Made by a program: the position numbers and the translations under genes. The notes below the pieces were generated by a model. That model did no database searches. It was not told the DNA's origin and saw nothing but the letters and a program-made list of their open reading frames with translations. DNA of 64,000 nucleotides, from NCBI GenBank assembly GCA_020444275.1, contig JAHLLG010000003.1, positions 62,001-126,000 on the forward strand, given 5' to 3'. Source of the stretch: Bacteroidota bacterium (GTDB taxonomy: Bacteria; Bacteroidota; Bacteroidia; Bacteroidales; UBA12077). Of this stretch, positions 15,126-22,323 are shown in pieces. Positions within the stretch are counted from its first letter, which is position 1; the number at the start of each line of letters is the position of its first letter.

Positions 15126-16295
15126 ATGATTACGATAGAACAAGCATATAAAATTGTTTTACAAGATGTTAAATCATTAGAAACAGAGAAAGTTTCATTT
15201 ACCGACTCATTAGGGCGTATTTTAGCTGAAGATGTAAAATCGGATATAGAAATGCCTCCATTCGATAAATCTGCAATGGACGGTTATGCTTGCCGTAAGG
15301 AAGATCTGGGGAATCCATTGGAGATTATAGAAGTTATTCCTGCAGGAAAAACTCCTGAAAAAATAATAGGGAAAAATCAGTGTGCAAACATTATGACCGG
15401 AGCACCAATCCCCGAGGGAGCTGATACAGTTGTACAAGTTGAACTTACCGAGGTGGCTGGAAATTCTGTTAAAGTTTTGGAGGCGCCTAAAAAATCGAAT
15501 ATAAGTTACCGGGCAGAAGATGTTGAGGTTGGCACAAAAGTTCTAAGCAAAGGAATAAAAATTGAAGCCCAGCATATTGCAGTATTTGCAGCGGTAGGAT
15601 ATACCGATGTTTTGGTTTATCGAAAACCTAAAATAGGTATTATTTCTACGGGAGATGAATTAGTTGAGCCGCAAAACAAACCTGCACTTTCACAAATCAG
15701 AAATAGTAATGGTTATCAGCTTATAGCACAGGTTAAGGCTTGTGGTGCTATTGCAAATTATATTGGAATTGCAGACGACACTCCGGAAGATACTTTTGAT
15801 AAAGTAAGTAAAGCATTAAATGAAAATGATATTGTTCTGCTAACCGGAGGGGTTTCTATGGGATCTTTTGATTTCGTTCCACAAGTTTTGGAGCAAGCTG
15901 GTGTAAAAATTGAATTTGATGCGATAGCGGTAAAACCGGGTAAACCTACAACCTTCGGAAAAGCAGATGATAAATATTGTTTTGGTCTGCCAGGAAATCC
16001 GGTATCATCATTTATGCAGTTCGATCTATTGGTTAAGCCACTTATTTATCATTTAATGGGGCAGGAGTATGAACCACTGGATATTAGAATGCCAATGGGC
16101 GTTGAATATAAGAGAAGAAATGCCGATCGAAGAGCTTACTTTCCAGTGATTATTCGGGATGGGGAAATTTTTCCTGTCGATTATCATGGTTCAGCTCATA
16201 TACATGCATTATCTTCGGCGCATGGAATTGCTTCCATAGAGATTGGAAAAGGAGAGATTAAGAAAGGAGAAATGATTCATGTTCGACAGATTTAA
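15126..16295 (+). CDS. moeA: molybdopterin molybdotransferase
   Basis: 389 residues from ATG 15126. An earlier TTG frame start at 15099 would add nine residues and lies over the -7 element, so it is not used. Family motifs are 'PPFDKSAMDGYACR', 'GIISTGDELVEP', 'LLTGGVSMGSFD' and 'GLPGNPVSSFMQF'. MoeA inserts molybdenum into adenylylated molybdopterin, giving Moco in the cytoplasm. The stop overlaps the moaA start by 17 bp, so the two are translationally coupled. Confidence 0.96.
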   Translation: MITIEQAYKIVLQDVKSLETEKVSFTDSLGRILAEDVKSDIEMPPFDKSAMDGYACRKEDLGNPLEIIEVIPAGKTPEKIIGKNQCANIMTGAPIPEGADTVVQVELTEVAGNSVKVLEAPKKSNISYRAEDVEVGTKVLSKGIKIEAQHIAVFAAVGYTDVLVYRKPKIGIISTGDELVEPQNKPALSQIRNSNGYQLIAQVKACGAIANYIGIADDTPEDTFDKVSKALNENDIVLLTGGVSMGSFDFVPQVLEQAGVKIEFDAIAVKPGKPTTFGKADDKYCFGLPGNPVSSFMQFDLLVKPLIYHLMGQEYEPLDIRMPMGVEYKRRNADRRAYFPVIIRDGEIFPVDYHGSAHIHALSSAHGIASIEIGKGEIKKGEMIHVRQI

Positions 16296-17079
16296 TCGTA
16301 AAATAAATTATCTGCGAATTTCGGTTACCGACCGATGTAATTTGCGTTGTGTATATTGTATGCCTGAGGAAGGAGTTCAATTACTTTCGCACCAGGATAT
16401 CTTAACCTTTGATGAGATTGTAGAAGTTGCAAAAGCAGCAGTTCGCAAAGGTGTTGATAAAATCAGAATTACAGGAGGTGAGCCACTGGTTCGCAAAGGA
16501 ATTGTGGATTTAGTGGAAATGATTGGTAAAATTGATGGAATAAAGGACTATTCCATGACAACCAATGCCATTTTGCTGGATAAATATGCTGAGGATTTGG
16601 CTAAAGCCGGATTACAACGAGTAAATATTAGCCTGGATACTTTAGATCCGGATGCTTTCAGAAAAATTACCAGAGGTGGTGACATACAAAAGGTTTTTGA
16701 TGGTATTGAAGCAGCTAAAAAGGCCGGCTTAGGTCCGATTAAAATAAACTGTGTGATAAAAGAAACTAATCAGGAGCCAAATGCTGTTGAGGTAGCAAAG
16801 TACTGTGAAGAAAACAATTTGGAAGTGCGCTTTATTAAAGAGATGGATTTGGAAACCGGTAGTTTTTCAATTGTTCAGGGAGGTTCAGGAGGGAACTGTG
16901 CTAAATGTAACAGAATTCGTTTAACAGCAAATGGAAATATCAAGCCATGTTTGTTTAGCGATATTTCTTATAATGTTCGTGAACTAGGATACGAGAGAGC
17001 AATAGATTTGGCTATAGGAAACAAACCGCAATCAGGACACACAAATATTACAGGAAAGTTTTACAATATCGGAGGGTAG
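16279..17079 (+). CDS. moaA: GTP 3',8-cyclase, short form
   Basis: 266 residues. This is a radical-SAM enzyme making 3',8-cyclo-H2GTP, the first Moco step. The N-terminal cluster motif is C20-x3-C24-x2-C27. The second cluster is C207-x2-C210-x13-C224 with 'CNRIRLT'. The C-terminal Gly-Gly ('YNIGG') is kept. It is about 60 residues shorter than the usual ~325-330. The missing part falls between 'EVRFIKEMD' and the second cluster, where ordinary MoaA carries ~50 more residues. The frame is intact, so this looks like an inherited compact form rather than a broken gene. Confidence 0.9.
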   Translation: MFDRFNRKINYLRISVTDRCNLRCVYCMPEEGVQLLSHQDILTFDEIVEVAKAAVRKGVDKIRITGGEPLVRKGIVDLVEMIGKIDGIKDYSMTTNAILLDKYAEDLAKAGLQRVNISLDTLDPDAFRKITRGGDIQKVFDGIEAAKKAGLGPIKINCVIKETNQEPNAVEVAKYCEENNLEVRFIKEMDLETGSFSIVQGGSGGNCAKCNRIRLTANGNIKPCLFSDISYNVRELGYERAIDLAIGNKPQSGHTNITGKFYNIGG

Positions 17080-17144
17080 AATTTCAAATACCAGATTTCA
17101 CATTCCAGATTGTATAACATTTTTTGCAATTTGAATATATTAAC

Positions 17145-17196
17145 CTGAAATTTGAAATATTAAATCTGAAATTATTTGTAATTTGTAATCTGAAAT
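17145..17196. repeat. degenerate CTGAAAT repeats between moaA and moaC
   Basis: CTGAAAT occurs at 17145, 17166 and 17190 (21 and 24 nt apart) inside an AT-rich tract made of AATTTG/AAATCTG words. It forms the 125-nt gap before the moaC ATG. Confidence 0.45.
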
Positions 17197-17204
17197 CTGT
17201 AATT

Positions 17205-17657
17205 ATGAATAAACTTAGTCATGTAGACGAAAAAGGAAAGGCCAACATGGTTGATGTTGGAGCCAAAGATGATCAAAAGCGTATTGCTAAAGCTACTGGT
17301 CATATTACCTTAAAACCTGAAACCATTCAGTTGATTCAAGAGAACGCAATGAAAAAGGGAGACGTTCTTACCATTTCAGAAGTTGCAGGAATTCAGGGAG
17401 GAAAGAAAACAAGTGATTTAATTCCTTTATGTCATCCGCTTCAAATCACTAAGCTTGATGTTAAAGCCACAATCGATAAAACCGGAGTCAGAGTAAACTC
17501 GGAAGCGCGTTGTGTTGGAAAAACGGGAATTGAAATGGAAGCTTTAACAGCTGTATCTGTGGCGCTTCTTACAGTTTACGATATGTGCAAAGCTGTTGAT
17601 AAAGAGATGAATATCGACGAGGTGAGGTTGGTTGAAAAAACTAAAACAGATTTGTAA
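17205..17657 (+). CDS. moaC: cyclic pyranopterin monophosphate synthase
   Basis: 150 residues from ATG 17205. The frame opens further upstream but that part is encoded by the low-complexity repeat and unlike the family. Motifs: 'LSHVDEKGKANMVDVGAK', 'SDLIPLCHPLQIT' and 'TGIEMEALTAVSVALLT', with the catalytic Lys and Asp region 'TVYDMCKAVDK'. It converts cyclo-H2GTP to cyclic pyranopterin phosphate after MoaA. MoaD and MoaE, needed for the next step, are not in this window. A terminator follows at 17700. Confidence 0.96.
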   Translation: MNKLSHVDEKGKANMVDVGAKDDQKRIAKATGHITLKPETIQLIQENAMKKGDVLTISEVAGIQGGKKTSDLIPLCHPLQITKLDVKATIDKTGVRVNSEARCVGKTGIEMEALTAVSVALLTVYDMCKAVDKEMNIDEVRLVEKTKTDL

Positions 17658-17699
17658 TGAATAGTTATAAGTAAATGGGCGTGAAAAAATAATTTGAAT

Positions 17700-17728
17700 A
17701 AGTTTCCTGTTTAGGAAACTTTTTTTTT
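17700..17728 (+). terminator. terminator of moaC; palindrome also at the toxin-antitoxin promoter
   Basis: AAGTTTCC (17700-17707) and GGAAACTT (17714-17721) form a perfect 8-bp stem with a 6-nt loop, followed by T8. The same palindrome lies just upstream of the -7 element of the toxin gene and could also be an antitoxin operator. Confidence 0.8.
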
Positions 17729-17735
17729 ATTTTTG
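17728..17735 (+). promoter_or_regulatory. -7 promoter element of the toxin-antitoxin pair
   Basis: TATTTTTG (TAnnTTTG), 15 nt before the GTG start at 17751, so the transcript would have almost no leader. Confidence 0.5.
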
Positions 17736-17750
17736 TAAGTATCAATTAAA

Positions 17751-18095
17751 GTGAATGTGAGAAAGTTTGAAATAGTAATTCTTGAAACAGTAAGACAGTT
17801 TTTGAAAAAGCTTGATAAGAAGGCAAGCAAGAAGATAGTTTTCAACATGAAAAAGGTTCAGGTAACTGTTGACCCTGAATTATTCAAGAAATTGACGGAT
17901 GAAATCTGGGAATTTAGAACAAAGTATAACAAGAATTACTATAGACTCTTAGCTTTTTGGGATAAGACAGACAATAAAGAAACTTTAGTTGTTTGCGCTC
18001 ATGGATTCATTAAGAAAACCAAGAAAATTCCCAAATCGGATTTTGAAAAAGCTAAATTGATAATGAAAAAGTACTTTGAAAATGGGAAAAAATAA
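17751..18095 (+). CDS. RelE/HigB-superfamily toxin (Gp49-like)
   Basis: 114 residues, very rich in Lys, with a GTG start (17751, or the in-frame GTG at 17757). The C-terminal half has the PF05973 pattern 'IWEFRTKYNKNYYRLLAFW' and 'VVCAHGFIKKTKKIPKSD', as in HigB-type mRNA interferases. These cleave mRNA at the ribosome. It overlaps the antitoxin gene by 14 bp, and toxin-first order is typical of HigBA. It interrupts the molybdenum locus. Confidence 0.85.
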   Translation: MNVRKFEIVILETVRQFLKKLDKKASKKIVFNMKKVQVTVDPELFKKLTDEIWEFRTKYNKNYYRLLAFWDKTDNKETLVVCAHGFIKKTKKIPKSDFEKAKLIMKKYFENGKK

Positions 18096-18426
18096 AGAAA
18101 TTAGAAAAGAAGATTTAAAGCAATATTCATTAGACCAAATCACTGATGAAATTGTTGGAAAAGAAGGAACAGAAGAACGAGAGCAGTTTGAATTCGAATT
18201 GCAAATTGACTTGCTTGGAGATATTGTTAAGCAAACAAGAAAGGAAAGGCATTTGACACAGGCTCAATTAGGAGAATTGATTGGTGTTAAAAAAGCTCAA
18301 ATTTCAAAAATTGAGAATAACATAAAAGATGTTAGGTTCTCAACCATTATGAAAGTTTTTAAAGCACTGAAAGCAAAAATTAAGTTGTCAGTTCAATTAG
18401 ACAACTCTGATTTTAATATTGCTTAA
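18082..18426 (+). CDS. HigA/XRE-family antitoxin
   Basis: 114 residues from ATG 18082 (a TTG two codons earlier is possible). An N-terminal acidic ~45-residue arm is followed by a helix-turn-helix of the XRE type: 'LTQAQLGELIGVKKAQISKI' and 'NIKDVRFSTIMKVFKAL'. It should bind and neutralise the upstream toxin and repress the operon, probably at the palindrome 17700-17721. The overlapping start keeps antitoxin translation coupled to that of the toxin. Confidence 0.87.
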   Translation: MGKNKEIRKEDLKQYSLDQITDEIVGKEGTEEREQFEFELQIDLLGDIVKQTRKERHLTQAQLGELIGVKKAQISKIENNIKDVRFSTIMKVFKALKAKIKLSVQLDNSDFNIA

Positions 18427-18471
18427 ACTTCACGCCTTTCCACTTATAGCATGGCTGCAGAAAAGATGCGG

Positions 18472-18538
18472 GCCGCAGTGGTATTTTGACATTTTTTGTT
18501 CTCTTTAATTTTAGTAATGTGTGACCATGAACTGCGGC
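18472..18538. repeat. GC-rich imperfect palindrome of unknown type
   Basis: GCCGCAG (18472-18478) pairs with CTGCGGC (18532-18538). Inside, GGT/ACC (18480-18482, 18524-18526) and ACAT/ATGT (18489-18492, 18517-18520) extend the hairpin around an AT-rich loop. The flanks (18451-18545) are much richer in G+C than the surroundings. It lies 45 nt after the antitoxin stop and could be the trace of a mobile cassette or a structured RNA end. No family can be named. Confidence 0.45.
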
Positions 18539-18704
18539 AGCAACCCCTCACTATTTCTAAGTCCAGACCGTTTTTAATTGTAAGAAAACATAAGCTACCT
18601 GTTAGATGGTTTTCTTATTTTTAAAAAAGTTGAAATAAAATGTAACATACTTTGAGCTTGTCATACTAAATAGTAAATGCTTTTTTAAACTTAAAACGCG
18701 AAAA

Positions 18705-18929
18705 ATGATTATCAAATATTTGTTAAAATCAGAAGACAAAAACTGTGTGAATTACCAAAAGATAAGATACATTGTATTGTCGGTGGGTATGATAACATTA
18801 TGTTTAGGGCTGTTACTTCCAAGGTTTTTTACAAATAATAGTATTGATTTTATTTCAGGTTTTTTTATAGGGATTTCAATTGTAGCAAACACCATGAGTA
18901 TTGTGTTAATTAGAAAGATCAAGAAATAA
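18705..18929 (+). CDS. small two-helix membrane protein
   Basis: 74 residues with a basic N-terminus and two clear hydrophobic helices ('YIVLSVGMITLCLGLLLP' and 'FISGFFIGISIVANTMSIVL') around a short polar loop, ending in 'RKIKK'. I recognise no family. It lies between the GC-rich palindrome and a convergent OB-like protein gene 9 bp away. The clean two-helix pattern supports coding, but nothing indicates function. Confidence 0.5.
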   Translation: MIIKYLLKSEDKNCVNYQKIRYIVLSVGMITLCLGLLLPRFFTNNSIDFISGFFIGISIVANTMSIVLIRKIKK

Positions 18930-18938
18930 TCTTAAAAA

Positions 18939-19862
18939 CTATTTCACCAAACTCAATATGGCTTTTCCTTTTCTTATTCCTTCTACTTTGCAAGATATTT
19001 TATCGGAGAAATCTTTTTTTAAATAATTTAGATCGGAGCGTACCTTGGTTTCTACTCCGTAAATATCTGCAACAAGAATAACATACTCTTTATTTCCCAA
19101 TGGATCTTTTTCTTCAATAGTTCTTAAATACTTGAAGAGGTAGGTTTTTCCGATTTTGTAATGCGAATGTACAGGTTCAATTTTTAAATGCGCATCAGTA
19201 TGATATTTAGTTACAGTGCATTCAACTTTCTGACCGATCTTAAACTCATAATGAGCATACATATCTTTTTTTAAGGAATATGAGTTGTCAAAATCATCTT
19301 TCAGAATATAGTGTTCAATATCATTCAGTTTTTTGATTTCTGTAACTTGAAAACAATATTTTTTACCAATTTGAAGTTTAGATGTACTTTTTGTATTGTC
19401 AGGAATAGCTAAAAAAAGTTCACCTTTCTTTATTCTTAATACTTTACACTGTATATTTTTTGTCCCTTCTTCAATTTTAAATCCTTCGGGTAAGGAGCAG
19501 CTTTGTTCTAGTCCAAATTGATCTTTTACAACAGCCGCTTGCTCTTTTTCTCCAACAGAATTGACCTGTTCAACAACTCGTAAAAAATCAAAATCATATA
19601 GTTCACCTTCTTTGTAAAAAGGATTTTCCGGTTCCAGAAAAATCTTTCCGCTACAGTTGATCTTATCAATCTTACAATTTATGGATTGATCAACCTGCAG
19701 ATGGTAATGTTTATAATGAATTGCTTTTAAAAGGTGTTTGCCTCCGAACGGGTTTTTAAGAATAAAGTAAGATTCTTCGGTTCCGGGTATTTCAGTAAAT
19801 CCGGTAATTGTAAACCGATGAACTTCTCCTTCAGTGAACTTATATTGATTTTGCTTATCCAT
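18939..19862 (-). CDS. duplicated four-module OB/S1-like protein of unknown function
   Basis: 307 residues from ATG 19862; an in-frame TTG three codons earlier (19871) is less likely. The protein is an internal duplication. Residues ~11-156 (modules A and B) repeat at ~165-307 (A' and B'). For example, 'FLEPENPFYKEGELYDFDFL' corresponds to 'KIEPVHSHYKIGKTYLFKYL'. Each module has the alternating hydrophobic pattern 'GxxYxFxV ... ILKD ... IGQKVECTV', reminiscent of S1/OB beta-barrels. No signal peptide or helix is seen. Nucleic-acid binding is possible but unproven. It interrupts the Moco genes on the opposite strand. Confidence 0.7.
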   Translation of the reverse strand: MDKQNQYKFTEGEVHRFTITGFTEIPGTEESYFILKNPFGGKHLLKAIHYKHYHLQVDQSINCKIDKINCSGKIFLEPENPFYKEGELYDFDFLRVVEQVNSVGEKEQAAVVKDQFGLEQSCSLPEGFKIEEGTKNIQCKVLRIKKGELFLAIPDNTKSTSKLQIGKKYCFQVTEIKKLNDIEHYILKDDFDNSYSLKKDMYAHYEFKIGQKVECTVTKYHTDAHLKIEPVHSHYKIGKTYLFKYLRTIEEKDPLGNKEYVILVADIYGVETKVRSDLNYLKKDFSDKISCKVEGIRKGKAILSLVK

Positions 19863-19991
19863 TCCCTGCAAAAATAAGGTTTTTACAATTCTAAACTGAC
19901 GTATTTAAGAATATTATATCTTTCAATATTTATGAATAATGGTATAGGCCAAACATATTAAAAATTCTAATGATTACATTTTATATTTTAT

Positions 19992-19999
19992 TACTTTTG
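19992..19999 (+). promoter_or_regulatory. -7 promoter element of the MOSC gene
   Basis: TACTTTTG fits TAnnTTTG, 21 nt before the ATG at 20021. The following TTTTGCTCAA is shared with the moeA promoter (15107 onward). Confidence 0.5.
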
Positions 20000-20020
20000 C
20001 TCAATTAAAAACATGCAAAG

Positions 20021-20467
20021 ATGAGTGAGATAAAGGTTGTATCAGTAAATATTTCGGAAGAAAAAGGTGTTATAAAAAAGCCTGTTGAGAAAATTATTTT
20101 AAACGAAAAAGGTGTTGTGAACGATGCGCATGCAGGCGATTGGCACAGACAAGTAAGTTTGTTGGCAAAAGAAAGTATTAAAAAGTTTGAGGAAGTATTG
20201 GGTAGAGAACTTGAATATGGTGAGTTTGCTGAAAATATTACGACCGAAGGTATTACACTTTATGAGATGAAACCGGGTGATAAGATTTATATAGGAGAAA
20301 CTGAGTTGGAGGTTACTCAGATTGGTAAAAAATGTCATGGTGATGGTTGTGCTATTTTTAGTCAGGTTGGGAAATGTGTAATGCCTAAAGAAGGTATTTT
20401 TGCTAAGGTTTTAAGAACAGGTGAAGTTAAACCAGGCGATTCAATTAAGTATAAACCTCAAGAATAA
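20021..20467 (+). CDS. MOSC-domain protein with conserved cysteines
   Basis: 148 residues forming one MOSC domain: 'KGVVNDAHAGDWHRQVSLL', 'GEFAENITTEG' and the Cys-bearing 'GKKCHGDGCAIFSQVGKCVM'. MOSC domains bind Moco or related sulfur carriers and occur in Moco sulfurases and in YiiM-type proteins. The three cysteines around residues 107-126 make sulfur or metal transfer plausible. A paralogous MOSC domain fused to MogA starts 6 bp downstream and lacks these cysteines. Confidence 0.9.
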   Translation: MSEIKVVSVNISEEKGVIKKPVEKIILNEKGVVNDAHAGDWHRQVSLLAKESIKKFEEVLGRELEYGEFAENITTEGITLYEMKPGDKIYIGETELEVTQIGKKCHGDGCAIFSQVGKCVMPKEGIFAKVLRTGEVKPGDSIKYKPQE

Positions 20468-20473
20468 ATTGTT

Positions 20474-21391
20474 ATGATTACAGGAAAAGTTCTATCCGTA
20501 TCGTTATCTGCAGAACGGGGTCCAAAGAAACCCGTTGCAGAGATTAAGCTGGATCAAAAAGGTGTAATGGGCGATGTACATGCAGGTACCCAAAGACCTG
20601 TAAGTATAATAGATAGCTCACATATTACACGTTTTAAGAACATAACAGAAGCGCGTGACACTCGATTTGGCGAGTTTGCTGAAAATATCACAACAGAAGG
20701 TTTACAGGATATAGAATTCAAAATATTTGATCTAATAAAAATTGGAGAAGTTTTATTGGAAGTAACACAAGTTGGGAAACCTTTTCATGATCAGTTTCGT
20801 GAATTGGGCAATTATGTGATGCCAAGAGTCGGTATCTTTTGCAGAGTAAAACAAGGGGGTACAATAAAAGCTGAGGATAATATTGAAGTTATTCAAAAGG
20901 AGTATAAATCGATTGTTATTACACTAAGCGACAGGGCAAGCAGAGGAGAATATGAAGATAAGAGCGGACCTAGGATTATTGAGTTGTTAGAATCATACCT
21001 CAAAAAAATAAAAGTAAGATATAGCATCGACCATAAAATTATCCCGGACGATAAAACTGAACTTAAGAAGCTACTGGAAATATCTAAAAAGGATCAGTAT
21101 GATATTGTAATTACCACCGGTGGAACTGGCATTGGACCAAGAGATATTACTGTGGAAACTGTTCAGCAAATGCTCGATAAAGAGATCCCGGGCATCATGG
21201 AAATGATTCGCTTAAAATACGGACAGGAAAAACCTAACGCCTTATTGAGTAGGGGAGTTGCCGGAGTAATGCAAAATAGTTTAGTGTATACGTTACCAGG
21301 CAGCGTAAAGGCAGTTCAGGAATATATGGCAGAAATTGTAAAAACATTACAACATTTAATCTATATGTTGCACGGAATTGATATACATTAA
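20474..21391 (+). CDS. MOSC-MogA/MoaB fusion protein (molybdopterin adenylyltransferase)
   Basis: 305 residues in two domains. Residues 1-~140 are a MOSC domain, similar to the preceding gene ('GEFAENITTEG', 'VTQVGK') but with 'PFHDQFRELGNYVMPRVG' where that one has its cysteines. Residues ~145-305 are a MogA/MoaB domain with 'ITLSDRASRGEYEDKSGP', 'VITTGGTGIGPRDIT' and 'YTLPGSVKAVQEYM'. MogA adenylylates molybdopterin for MoeA. The fusion suggests physical hand-over between a Moco-binding domain and the adenylyltransferase. Whether the Cys-less MOSC is only a binding domain is inference. Confidence 0.9.
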   Translation: MITGKVLSVSLSAERGPKKPVAEIKLDQKGVMGDVHAGTQRPVSIIDSSHITRFKNITEARDTRFGEFAENITTEGLQDIEFKIFDLIKIGEVLLEVTQVGKPFHDQFRELGNYVMPRVGIFCRVKQGGTIKAEDNIEVIQKEYKSIVITLSDRASRGEYEDKSGPRIIELLESYLKKIKVRYSIDHKIIPDDKTELKKLLEISKKDQYDIVITTGGTGIGPRDITVETVQQMLDKEIPGIMEMIRLKYGQEKPNALLSRGVAGVMQNSLVYTLPGSVKAVQEYMAEIVKTLQHLIYMLHGIDIH

Positions 21392-21434
21392 TTATATTTG
21401 AAACACCTAAACCAACCTAAAACTCACAAAAAGT

Positions 21435-21989
21435 ATGAACAGAAACGAAGCTGAAAGCTTGTTAAAAAGATATGTCCGCAACGATAAAATGCTTTATCAT
21501 TGCTATGCTTCAGAAGCAGTAATGAGAGCTTTGGCCAAACGTTTAGATCGAGATGAAGAGAAGTGGGGGATTGCAGGTCTGTTGCACGATATTGATACCG
21601 AGATTACGAATGCCGATCCCAAAAAACATGCGCTGGTTGCTGAAGAATTGTTAAGAGATGAAGGTATAGAGGAGGATATTCTTGATGCTATTAAAATGCA
21701 TAATGAGGAGGCCACCGGGTTAGAACGAACAACCGAATTTCAACATGCGCTTGCAGCAAGTGAAACTATTACTGGGTTAATATACGCTACAGCATTGGTC
21801 TATCCCGATAAAAAGATTAAAGATGTGAAAGTAAAATCGGTTACTAAAAGAATGAAACAAAGTGCTTTCGCCGCATCGGTTAGTCGTGATAATATTAAAG
21901 AATGCGAAAAAATAGGAATTCCGCTAAACGAGTTTGTTGAAATTGCTCTAAATGCCATGAAAGAGATTTCTGCAAAAATCGGATTGTAA
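21435..21989 (+). CDS. HD-domain (HDIG-type) phosphohydrolase family protein
   Basis: 184 residues. HD motif residues: 'LYHCYASEAVMRALAK' (first His), 'GLLHDIDTE' (HD), 'KKHALVAEELL' and 'IKMHNEEATG'. This compact form is common in bacteria and often listed as a predicted hydrolase. Substrate unknown. It lies 43 bp after the MOSC-MogA gene, so probably in the same transcript. Confidence 0.85.
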   Translation: MNRNEAESLLKRYVRNDKMLYHCYASEAVMRALAKRLDRDEEKWGIAGLLHDIDTEITNADPKKHALVAEELLRDEGIEEDILDAIKMHNEEATGLERTTEFQHALAASETITGLIYATALVYPDKKIKDVKVKSVTKRMKQSAFAASVSRDNIKECEKIGIPLNEFVEIALNAMKEISAKIGL

Positions 21990-22323
21990 AAAACCAGATT
22001 ATAAAGTATTCATTATCTGTATTTTTTTTACTTTACTTTAGTCTAATAGTGAGCTGTTTTGGACTAAATATCTACAAGTCAATTATTTGTACTCAAAAAA
22101 ACACATTTTTTATTTGAAACTCTTCTAAATAATCAATTTAATTATTGTTTAGTTTTCTGGTAGTTAGTTGTTTAACTTGGAAGATCGGTGCAAAATATGG
22201 CTAACCGCTGGTTAATGGATATTTTTCATATATTTGACTGGAAAACGAATTTTGTTTTTGTCCATCTTACTAAATTACTATAAAGAATTAGATTGTTAGC
22301 GTTTTATAACTAAAAAATGAGTT
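21990..22323. other. 334-nt intergenic region before mobA
   Basis: No open frame of note and no transfer RNA. It was searched by eye for a Moco-riboswitch-like structure and none was convincing. A short AACC-GCT-GGTT hairpin near 22204 is the only stem noticed. It presumably holds the mobA promoter; no TAnnTTTG sits close to the start. Confidence 0.35.

Noticed and set aside
18441-18610. Integron attC site next to the toxin-antitoxin genes
   Set aside because: A GTTAGAT near 18601 fits the core-site pattern, but no matching RYYYAAC partner was found on the left and no integrase or cassette array is present.
18647-18672. Third copy of the dispersed palindrome ('catactttgagcttgtcatact')
   Set aside because: Only a partial word match without arms that pair; too weak to include in the family.
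21990-22323. Moco-sensing riboswitch before mobA
   Set aside because: No multi-helix fold like the Moco RNA motif could be drawn; only a 4-bp hairpin was seen.
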